DNA of 64,000 nucleotides from Tomocerus qinae (lineage: Eukaryota; Arthropoda; Collembola; Entomobryomorpha; Tomoceridae), in NCBI GenBank assembly GCA_020055645.1, contig CM034546.1, positions 33,418,001 through 33,482,000 on the forward strand, written 5' to 3'. The translations under genes and the position numbers were made by a program. The notes under the pieces are model-generated. The model saw only the letters and a program-made list of their open reading frames with translations. It made no database searches and was not told the DNA's origin. Within the stretch, counting starts at the first letter, position 1. Each line of letters opens with the position of its first letter. Positions 36,007 through 48,000 of the stretch are shown here, piece after piece.

Positions 36007-39000
36007 TTATTTGGCGCTACCTTTGTTACAGCTTACACTATATTTTGAATTTAGAGCAATCATAGATGATTCACAATCATCATCCGATCCGGAAGGTTTG
36101 TCATAACCATTTCCTTCAGATCCAATAGAATCATTAGGCTCCGTAATCACCACCGGTTGGTTAGCATTATATTCATTTCTAATGACCCTGTAAAATAAAA
36201 AACACTGGATTGCATCTTATTAAAATAATTAACGATTAACGGTAAGATAGGGTCACACTTTTCTCTTAATTATGATATCACGAGTAAGGTTACCCGTCCT
36301 ACGGACGGGGTTAATAACAGGGTACTTGAAATTTCAAAAAAATGAAAAGATTTATTTCTAATTTGAAAGCTAATTTAAAACAAACAAAAAGCATTTATTA
36401 TTTACAAAAATCTTTAAAAATTTTCTTTTAATTTTTAAATAACAAACCCTTAAAATTAGGAATTTAACTCCATACCCGTGAGTTTACTAAGATTAAAAAT
36501 TTGGATTGAAGTCTCCCACCCATGCTACATAATTTAGGAATATGATTTGGAAGTCTCCCACTCATGCTACACCTTTTAGGAATGTGAGTTGGAAGTCTCC
36601 CACCCATGCTACATAATTTAGGAATATGATTTGGAAGTCTCCCACTCATGCTACACCTTTTAGGAATGTGAGTTGGAAGTCTCCCACCCATGCTACGTAA
36701 TTTAGGAATATGATTTGGAAGTCTCCCACCCATGCTACACATTTTAGGAATAAGTTGGTCAAGAGTCAAGCCGAGAATATAATATTATTTATTTTCGTTT
36801 GTGTTGAGAGCCTTGATTTGTTTGTAACATTCCAACGCCACTGAGCCAAATTCAGGCTCTGAAATGTTAACACACACACACACACACTACAAATTTTTTC
36901 TTTTTATTCACATGATTGTAATCTGATTTAGGGTATATATTGGTAAGGCGTGAGAAAAAGTGGTGGCAAAAGCGGGGCAGTGATTTATCGATAAATGGTA
37001 TATTGCAACAATATTTAATATATATCTCCAAGGAAATGTGGCAATACAGGAATTCTCAAGAACAATAAAGATGCAACTATTCAGTTTATTTACATTGTGC
37101 TATCAGTCACGTAATCTGATTTTTAATTCGCTTTTAGCAATGGCCATTGATTTTCCAACAAAAAGGCCTCAACAGCAGCAAGCGGAAGCATATTATGGGC
37201 GTGTTCATTGTTTGGTGACCGATAGCAATTATTCAAAAACAAATTAAATTCAGATTGACTGATTGATAAAAAAATTGGAAATAAGCCAATTAGTGGCATC
37301 TTCATTGTTTTGGAGAAATCTATTTTACTGATAGTTTCTGCAGGAAAATAATAGCAATAACAACTGTGCTATGGTTCCGGTGGATGCGCCTCAGACGGTA
37401 AGCCTGCACGTTGTCAGAGTCGACAGAACCTGGGATGCCCGATTAGTCCTGAATGCCCGATAGTCCTGAATGCCCGATAGTCCTGAATGCTTCCCCGAAA
37501 TGCCCGTAATGCTGGATGCCACAAAGGAAACCAATCCGAAGTCCAGATCCAATCCCACTTTATTAGCCCATCAACCAACCCGCACGACTCAAGCCCAGAA
37601 ACAGAATGCCACTCTTTCCGCTCCGTTCTCCCGTCTAACTATCCCCACATTAGAATGTGCGATGTGCGTCCCTCTCTACTCTCGCGGATTGGCTCACACT
37701 CATTTAAATATCCCCATAACCCGCTACAGCATACTTACTCTATGACTCTCTACAATAGAGTCTCTACAACTACTACATATGCCCCTTTTTTATTTTAAAG
37801 CTGTCCTCAGCTTTTCCCCCCTACCAAGAAAAAGAAGGTGATTCCCCGAATGAATCAAAATTAATTCTAGTACACAGTATCCAAATCTTAGCTATAACAA
37901 CATAATTCCATGCAATAAGATATTATAACACAAATATTAAATAATCCACAACAATATTATATATGTATTAGAACATCAAGGGAATTACCTAACAGCAAAG
38001 TAAAGGCTAATACAGTATAATACATAAATCATATAGTCCCAAATCAATTATACAAGAAACAACATCAAAAAGTATATTGTTACCTAACAGCAAAGTAGAG
38101 TCTACGACAAAATAATACATAAAATATAATGTTCCCAAATTAATTATACAAAAAACAATGGTATTACAAAAGTTCCAAAATGATTATAGCATCAACCAAA
38201 AAATAACTAAATGATAGAGATAACAAAAATCAATTAATTTTTACACAAAATAGCCATTTCAGTTTCCGTTGCACAAGAATGTCAAAAGATTTTGGCGTAT
38301 CTACCCACACAATCACGACAAAGTTGACCTGGCCGACCCAAAATCTTGCCACAAGACACACAACGTGCCTCTGCCTGTTTAGCCCGTTCAATCAGCAATA
38401 AATGGTACTTTTCGCATTGAAACATCTCGTGAGATGTAGAGTTACATACAAAGCACATCTTTTGTCCTCGCTGATTACTGTGAAGCCAAGCCATTCGCCC
38501 AGCCTTATTTCGCGAAATTCCACCATTGTCTTTGCGAATTTCACGCCTCGCCGCGTATCGCCCACTTCCTTGTGGCTCGGACCTTTGATTAGGGCCCCGG
38601 GAGCCTCGTCGACTATCGCCCCCAACGCGATCTGATCGACCACCACGATTATCTCTAGCACGCTCTCTGTCTCTCAAGACTCGACCTTCATCACCACCAT
38701 TACGCCAAGTGGTAAAGGAATTGTTCTGGCGATAGGTCACGGAGTTTTCCTGCACCGTTGCAGTGCCGACATGTGGAATATTAACTCCAACAGCCCGAAA
38801 ATTCACAACAACCTCCCCGTTAGGGACTCCTGCCGCTGGTACGCCTTCAACAGCTCTATCGACTACTTGATTGTCCTCCCATGCACCTTCTCCATTTTCC
38901 TCATCATAATTGAGTCGTTGCAACGAGTTCGCAACCTCCTCTACAGGAACGTCTCTTGGTGGAGCCACATTTCACTCGTCCTCAGTCACGCCCCACTCAT

Positions 39001-42000
39001 TAGGCTCATTTCTCCTCTCAGCCATTCTATACAGCAGAAAAATATACAATTTAATACAGAGAACAAATAAATTGAACCGCGCCTGCAATTCTTTGCAGTT
39101 TCTTTAGGTTACCACGTCGCCCAATCATACTCGAAGGTACCGAAAATCCAAACCGATCTATAGGTTTCGTAGAACGAGTACTTTGCCTACCAGTATTTTC
39201 GGAATCTTCCACCACAGAACTTTCCCCGACTGCCCCTGTGGATGTTTCGGGAACAGAACTGTCCTCGACAGCCTGCGTGGAAGTACCTACCGAAGGACTA
39301 CCATATGGTGTTCCAAACTGCTCCGGACCACTTTCTGGACTCTGATGACTTCGTCCATCACTTTCAGCACGATGTTCACTTACGTCCTCCATATTAACGT
39401 TATTATTTACACTCGACTCATCATTAGGAGTATTAAACATGCTAGATTCATTATCAGAATTATTAATTATACTTGTATCATTATCCCCAGCCATAATTTG
39501 ACTATTTGAACTTATACTAGAACTAAAATTACGGCCCACCACATTTTCTAAATTAATGTCATCACTTTGTACACTCTCTGACACATTCACACTCACATTT
39601 TCTCGATCTAAACTCCCCGTACTAATTCTTCCAGCGCTACTTTCCATAGCTTCAGACATGATCTTTTCCTGTGCATTTTCCTCTGAAGTTTCCGTACTAT
39701 TTATGCTCGAAGAATTTATAGTAGATGGTAATTTACTATCTCCATGACCCAAATTTTCCCCGTTATAATTAAAATGTGAAATTTCAGTGTATACCGTAGC
39801 ATCGCTGATATTTCCCGTTTCATTTATAGTATTTACGTCATCAGTATACAACAATCGAGCTATTTCCGTACAAATAGTAGCATCACTGACATCATCTTCA
39901 TTCATACTTTTTATACTTTCGCTAAAATCTAAGGAAGCGTCCCTAAAACAAAATTTAGATGCTGTAGAGTTCTCAGATGAAGTTTTAGGCAAAAGAGACG
40001 CGATTTCTACCGGAAGTTCGTCTTCTTCATAGAAGTCGTATTCGGAATCAGAGTCCGACGTGAACTCGGTATAATATGGTTTCAAATGCCGTACATTTTC
40101 AATTCTAAGCTGCCCTTTAGACTTTTCGCGCTCATCCTTAATCTGATAAGTTATAGGTCCCGTTCTTTGAACAACAATAAAAGGTCCCTTCCAGTGAACT
40201 AACCACTTGGCTACTCTGCCCGGAATTCTTTCAAAGTTAGCTAACCAAACTTTGTCACCTTGTAAATAATGTTGGACCTTATGCTTTTCATCCCATCGGC
40301 GTTTTTGCATTGCTTGGAATTTATCCGTGCGATTTTTTGCAATCTGCTGAGCACGCCGTGCTCTCGTCATGATTATATTAAGCTCTCCGTCACCTGCCTT
40401 TTCTAATATGGTCGGAGTTATTGCGTCACAAGGCAATCTTGGATCCCTACCATTTAAAAGGAAATACGGCGAATATTGATTCACTACATGAGTCGTATTA
40501 TTTAAAGCATAAGCTACTCTATTGAGGTACTTGTCCCAATCATTCATTTGCTCGTTGACATGCTTAGCTAGAATATTTTTTATAACCTTATTTGACCGTT
40601 CTACAATACCGTTAGTCTGCGGATTATATGGTGATGTATGTATTAGTTTTATATGGAATTTATCACAAAAAGCCCTGAAATCCCTAGACATAAAATTAGA
40701 ACCCCTATCAGTCAAAATCTCTCTAGGACACGAATGATGGCTCGAATATATCATTCCTTCCGTCAAAACCTTAATAACGTGTTTCGTATCTGTTCCCTTA
40801 ATTGGAAATAAGTCTACAAACCTAGTCAAATGATCTATTACGACTAAAGCATAGGTATTCTGTCTAGGAAAAGGAGTAGCTGGAAATGGCCCAATTAGAT
40901 CTATTCCTACCCGATCGTATGGATAATCTGGAGTTGGTATTGGTTGTGCTGGACCAGGTGCTGCACCCACACGTCGATTGTACTGCTGACAGATTTGACA
41001 ACTGAGTACAAACTGTCTAGTATGCTTATACATTTTAGTCCAATAATACCTAGATCTTATGAGACACCACGTTTTAAAGAAACCCAAATGCATCGCATTA
41101 TTCTCGTGTACTTCTTTCAGTACTTCCTTCCTCAGACCTTGTGGTACAACTAACCTCCAAAGATTTTCATCTTCAGTCAGACCTGCCTTATACAATAGCC
41201 CATCAATTAATGTATAATTATCGTGCTTTGGATCAATTTCATGTAAATCATTCCATTTCGCTTGAATTAAATCAGAGATAATATCCTTTAACGCTGGATC
41301 TGCTTTCTGTCGACTCTCCCATTCATCCGATTTATCAAGACCACACAAATGATCACCAAAATTTAATGGATCAGAAACAGATGTTACTTGACTCAATGCT
41401 AATGGATATCGTGAAAGTGCATCTACATGACCATGACTTTTGCCCGAGACATACTGAATGTCAAAATAATAAGGTTGTAGCCTCAATGCCCATCTTGCAA
41501 GTCTACCTTGTGGATCTTTAAGTTTAAGTAGATAACACAATGAACAATGGTCCGTTATTATAATGAACTTTCTGCCGTGTATATATGGTCTAAATGCCTC
41601 CACTGCATATAAAATGCCCAAACATTCTATTTCCGTCACGCTATACTTTTTCTCATGCGGTTTTAGTGCTCGAGATATGTATGCAACTACTTTCCATTGG
41701 CCGTCCTTTCCCTGCTGTTCAACTGTTCGTTCTACATGTTCCTGTTCTAACGTAGCTCCTAAACCTGTGTAACTAGCGTCAGTGCAGATTCTCGTTGGTG
41801 CATCGTCCTGTGGATGTGCCATTATTGGTGGTGAAACCAATGCCGCCTTTAAATCTAAGAATGCTTTCTCTTGCTCTTCACCCCAAACAAAAGGAACATT
41901 CTTACACGTAAGTGCTGTTAATGGTTTTGCGATCTTAGAAAATCCCTTAATAAAACGACGGTAATACCCACAAAAATTGACGAATGATAAAATGTCTTTT

Positions 42001-45000
42001 ACACAAGTCGGTCTAGGAAAGTCGTTTACAGCACGACACTTGGCTGGGTCCGGTGAAATACCTTCAGCTGATATAATATGCCCTAGAAATTTGATTTTAT
42101 TGTCCCCAAACGTACATTTAGCTGGCTTCAGCTTTAACCCTGCCTTCTTTAAGCATTCGAATACTAACTCAAGATGTTCTAAGTGAGATTCGAAGTCACG
42201 GCTAAAAACTATGATATCGTCCAAGTACGCTAACGCTATAGTCCATTTTAAACCCCCTAATACTGCGTCAATTAGCCGTTGAAAACTACTTGGTGCATTA
42301 CAAAGACCAAAAGGCATGACATTCCATTCGAATAATCCATCGGGACATACAAAAGCAGTTTTATCCTTCGATTCCGGATCCATTGGTACCTGATAGTATG
42401 CTGATTCACAATCCATAGTACTTAAATACTTACTATATGCAAAACGATCTAATGCATCATCTAACCTCGGTAATGGATAGCTGTTCTTTTTAGTAAGTGC
42501 ATTTACTGCTCTGAAATCAACACAAAATCTCATTGAACCATCTGACTTCTTAACTAAAACTACTGGAGATGACCAAGGTGAATCAGAAGGTGTAATGATT
42601 CCTTTAGCTAATAAGTCTGCCACTTGTTTAGAGATTTCCTTTCGTTCTGCAAAAGAGCACCGGTATGGTTTCTGTGCTACTGGCTGTGCGCCTTGTACAT
42701 CGATGTGATGCTGAACGAAATTGCATAGACCTAAGTCCAAAGCATTTTTTGTGAACACGTCCCTGTATTTATAGAGTAAGTTGTAAACCTCATTTCGCTG
42801 CTCATTAGTCAAGTCATTCCCCAATGTGATCTTTTCTAGAAATTCTCTAGCCTCAGGTTCCACTGACTCTAACTTTTCTATGCGAATTTTCTGTCCTTTT
42901 GTATGAGTCTTACCCTCTTTAACAGATGCGGCTTTCTCAGATTTTATGGTTTGTTCTACTTCGTCAGCATTACACACAATCATTTGCGGTTCAAGAATGT
43001 CATAAGTTCCAATTAATGTACTCTTTTTAAGTAGGATAGGCTTGATAGTAGGATTGATAATAAAAGTACATCCCTTTCCCTCTTTAACATCAACAATTGT
43101 ATTCCCAATAGAAACACGCTTTGTATTTTGTAACTGATGCCTAGGTGTTATGACTATGCTATTGTCAATCTCAGCCTTCATTGCAAAATGTACCCTCTTA
43201 GCATAGTTAGGAGGAATTATCACATTCTTAGTCAATGTGATCTCATTGTTAGGTGTGTCGTTAGATTTTAATTCATGACTGCTTTCAGTATTAGTACTAG
43301 TTGGAGAATCTAATATGTTAGTATGGCCACGGGAACATGGTAAATCAATACCCAGTTGTGTTCTGACCTTTTGCTTACTAGCACGTGCTTTGTCCTTGGA
43401 ATTCCTTCCCGCAACTTTGCACAAAGTAACCGTAGGGTGTGGCGAATCAACACCGATTTTTACCCCAGGGTCCTCTATCTCTGCTGGTACTAGATTTTTG
43501 TAAGCTTTGACATTAGGTAGTAAGGTCGTTGCCCAGTCAGTGAATTGAGAAAAGTTTGGTATACCCTTCAGATATCTAATTGACTCTTCAGCGATATTCA
43601 CACCATACGTGAAAAGATTAGGTCCTTTACCGTAGTTGAGATTAACACCATAAGCCACCATCCAATCTTTACCCAATACAACGTTATTAGACAAGCCTGG
43701 TACTATAAAGAAACGCCATAGGATCTTATAACCGTCTATCTCCAAAAACATCTCTACTTCTTTGCTGACGTAGTAGTCACCCGCATCCTCAATAGAAAGT
43801 CCAACCGTGAAAGGTTCAACATCGTTACATTTATGCACATACTGCTTATGACAAGAATTTTCAATAGTATTCTTAAAATACCATTCACTGATTCCCGAAA
43901 TGTTAGCTCCTGTATCTACCATAACCTCAGTGAATTTCCCATTTATGCGTAAGTTTAAATTCCGTTTAAACCGAAAATTCATCATGCGATATCTAGTAGG
44001 AAACATGCCAAACGGAGTTTTTGTATAGATAGTGTCCTCAGACGTCTCCTCAGAACTACCTACAGTTGCACTCGTCTGATAATCATGAGCTACCTTCCGA
44101 CAATTTCTTTTCCTCCGTAAACTCCTGTCAATATCGCTTAATGTTACTTCATAACTTTCCTGTAACCTTCCTTCCAATGAACTCTCATTTTCACTGCTAG
44201 CATCCCAGCTAGTATCATCATCCAACATACAATACCTATTCTTTAACTCAACTTCACTTCAACTTTACTTTTTATGGCCATTTTATCATCTTTACTTTTT
44301 AAACTCTTTTTTATGCATTTTTCATTCTTCCCCAATTCCTTACTTTTCTTTCCAATCGCAACACCCTAAACATTACTTCCACATGTAAGAACATCATGAC
44401 TTCCTAACTCAGAATTCACAACATTCATAAAAATAGAATCCCCATCATCAACATTACTATAATTTTTAGGCTCCTTACTTTCAATTCCAATTATCCTATT
44501 CAATGCCTTCCCACTTTTACTTTCCGAATAATATTCATTCCCCTTATTTCGGATTTGCCAATTTTTGAATAAATTTCGACGAAGCCTGTTATGCATATCT
44601 GTACTAGGCAGATATGGATTTCCCACAATGCCACTTTTAACAACCGAAGAATATAACTTCCTTTCCTCCTGCACATTGTCCTTTCCCATATAAGAATTAG
44701 TGAACACTAAAGTTCTTTTCCTTAGATCATGGCTCTCATTCATTGTCCCATTATTAACACACATACTATTATCCTCAACACACACATCATTTCCCATATT
44801 ATTATCAACTAAACCATTTCCATGTTTAAATTGAGTATTTCCCATATTAATATTATATCCCCTGCTATTATTTACTTCTAGCCCATACATATATTTCCCA
44901 TTCATATTATATCCCAAATGTTTATTAATAATATTACCAGAACCAGATCGAACATTCATTTCACACGTTGGCCCTACTGGCGCTGTACAGAGTTGTGGTT

Positions 45001-48000
45001 TAAATTCTGTGGGGGAAGAATCGGATTTGCATTCGATTGCCCCCCTTGATTGGCATTTTGTGGCGCGTTTGCCACTAATTGTGCATTATTACTAGCCGTT
45101 GCATTATTAGGGAGTTCATTACAGAATCTAATAATATGCCCAGATTTTCCACAACCATAGCAAGTAACAGTATTATTTCCCCCGCTATTTTCGGTACTTC
45201 GAGGCTGATAATAGTTCCCTCTATTATTTCCCCGATTGGAATTACTTGGCCCCGGATTCCTCGAATTTTGAAAAGAACGATTCTTAAAATAACAATCCCT
45301 CTCTTCGTGATTAGTTCTGCCGCATACTCCACAAGGTGGAAATGCATTACGAGAATCCCTCAAGCCGTTAAATCTTTGGGAGCGACCACCAGAATAACGT
45401 GAATTGGAATTCACTGGCCCAGGTACAAACGTACTACTTGAATTCGCATCCCTATTCTTCTCAGAATTACTAGTAGGCTGTTTCATAGCATAAATCTCAG
45501 CCATTTTCCTCAGCTTGTCAAGAAATTCCCCAGTGGAACTAAAATCTTGGCCAACTAGCGCTTTCATAAAGTCGAATGGTAAGGCCTTAGTTAATTATGC
45601 TTATGCCTTAGCTCAATTTTACGCTTATCAGACATTTTAGGATCAATGTTTCTTAAAAGTTCCAGTTTACTAGCAACAAATTTTTGTGGATCTTCGCCAA
45701 TTTTATAAACAAGAGCCTTATTTTGCATGCGATAGATTGTCTTTTGAGAGGAATGATCAAAAAATTTCAAAAATCTATCAATGATCCCTTTCCAGATTTC
45801 AGCAAAGTCAGGATTGTCCTCTTTCAACTCTCGACTGACTATTGGATACTCTGCAGTCCACCAATTCTTTGCATCGCCATCCAATACTCTGTCGAAGTTG
45901 TGAATTGCCCACTCAGGCGACAACCCAATAAAATTTAAATCATTCTGGAATTTAAGCAAAAACTCCTCGGCGTCGGCCTTACCATCGTAATGCCTTAACT
46001 GCTGAATTGCCTGATGATGTGCAAACAAATTAGGGTTTACCACTACATTAGCATCGCCCGGTCTGGTTACGTTAATATTTGGAATGTCATTACCCGCTCG
46101 TCCAGCATTATTACGCAAACGAGTCCTGAGTTCTACCAATTCCTCCTCAAGTAAAGCCACGTATTCGAGATTAGGACGCAAGGGATTAGCTCGAGCTGCT
46201 TCGTTATTCCCTTCAGCGTGTGCATCATCATCGTGTCGCCTTTCATTGCCGTCGCGACGTTCGTCTCCCCCGACATTAGCATTCCCAATAATTTCTTGCT
46301 GTCGCCTTTCATTTCTGTCTCGACCCTCGTCTCCCCCGACATTAGCATTCCCAAACATTTCTTCGTCACTCATCTTGTCTCAGAACAAAGATTATCTCAA
46401 AGAAACAAGATTGAATTAACATCCAACAGATATGTATTTGCTTAATTTCTAGAAAACTCCCCCTTAAATTATAATATCCTATTTACTTTCTATCCCTAAC
46501 GCATAAATTACAACCAAAAATTAAACATTCAACTCAATTGACTGATAAAGTCAAAAAGAATTAACATGTGGCCAGACATTCACCTCAAATAGTGTCCTTT
46601 TACTGAATTAAGGATTCATCCTCCTTGTTATCTGACTTTCAACAAAGTTAAATGAAGATAAAGTTGAAGTTGGACGTGCTAGACTGTCGCCACTTATCAA
46701 CATAAATTACTAGAATTATCGCTTAGCAATGAGAGATTTTAGCATCGCTCCGCAGCTACCACCCAATTAAAGAAAAATTTATTACAAATTGTATTACCAC
46801 ATAAGAATAATTAAATCAAATCTTCATTGACATGTTGCATGTCCACTAAGAAAAATCGGTAGTTACGTTGCATTGCGACTTGCATAAAGACTGCCATTAA
46901 CGAAGGATGCTCAATAAAATTACGATTATTATAGAAAGACGCAATAACTATGCACATATTATTATCCCATTCAGTCATTGGCAATTGTTCAGCATAAACT
47001 TGAATTAATGCGTAAGTCACCATAGGCGCTTGAAATAACTGCTGAATCGTGACTGGTATTAATAATAACGACATTTTCAAGTTTAAAGTAAATCTTAAAA
47101 TTCAATTTTAAACATTCCAGGCTTTATTTAAAAATAACTGACATAATTTTGTAGTTGTCTCACTATGAAGTCAAATACCAGGGTTCATACGATGGAAAAA
47201 TTCTGACCTACTAATTAGAAAAAATAATTTCCACAAAATTAACCTAATTTTTAATTTCAGATTTTCGGTAATAGACATTCCTATGAAATCCTGGCTTAAA
47301 GTAATTTTTCTCAATTTATTTAATGAATTTTACCCCAATTATCCAACCCATCAAAAAAAATGTCAGCCAAGGAAACCCTGGAACTGTATACGTACCCAAG
47401 AATACCAAAATTTTGAAAAAAATCAATTTAAACCTGAATTTTTCATGCCCAGTAATTCAGAAATAGTATTTGAAATAAGAAATGTAAAGGTATTTTGTCG
47501 AAATAATTCCCTAACGCCCCCAAAATGTCCTCCGAACAGTACCTACTCAATAGCGACACACAAAAATACCTTTTTCTACAGAATACATGCCCAAAATAAC
47601 TATGACAGTAATTTTATATCATTCTGCAATTATTATATGTGCTAAATAAAATTATTGTGACCCTGTGTCACTGCCCAATACCCCAAAAAGTCAAACCTCA
47701 GTCATCACTTTCGCTTTCACACAAATTTTATATACGTAATTCCCCATCAAAATTTACGATTTAAGTATATTCAGAAAGCCCGAAATTTATGTTAATAAAA
47801 CACACTAATCCCACATTATAATTTGTAAACCGATTTTCCACCCAAAAATTTCCCCTGGTGATGACTGACTGCTGATCACGCCCCCAAATAAGTCAAAAAT
47901 TTCCCAACATTCCACATACGGTATGCCCCAAAAAAAATTGCCCCATTTTTATAAAATATTATAAGTGACTTACACTGAAATCGTTGTCCTTCTTCCCAAA

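Noticed and set aside
37470-37798. Plus-strand ORFs of 91 and 103 codons, repeated at 48158-48501
   Set aside because: They lie in both LTRs antisense to the element and are by-products of the LTR sequence.
39183-43503. Many plus-strand ORFs of 60-108 codons
   Set aside because: All are antisense shadows of the pol reading frame.
47283-47645. 120-codon plus-strand ORF in the gypsy leader
   Set aside because: Antisense to the element, no recognisable domain.
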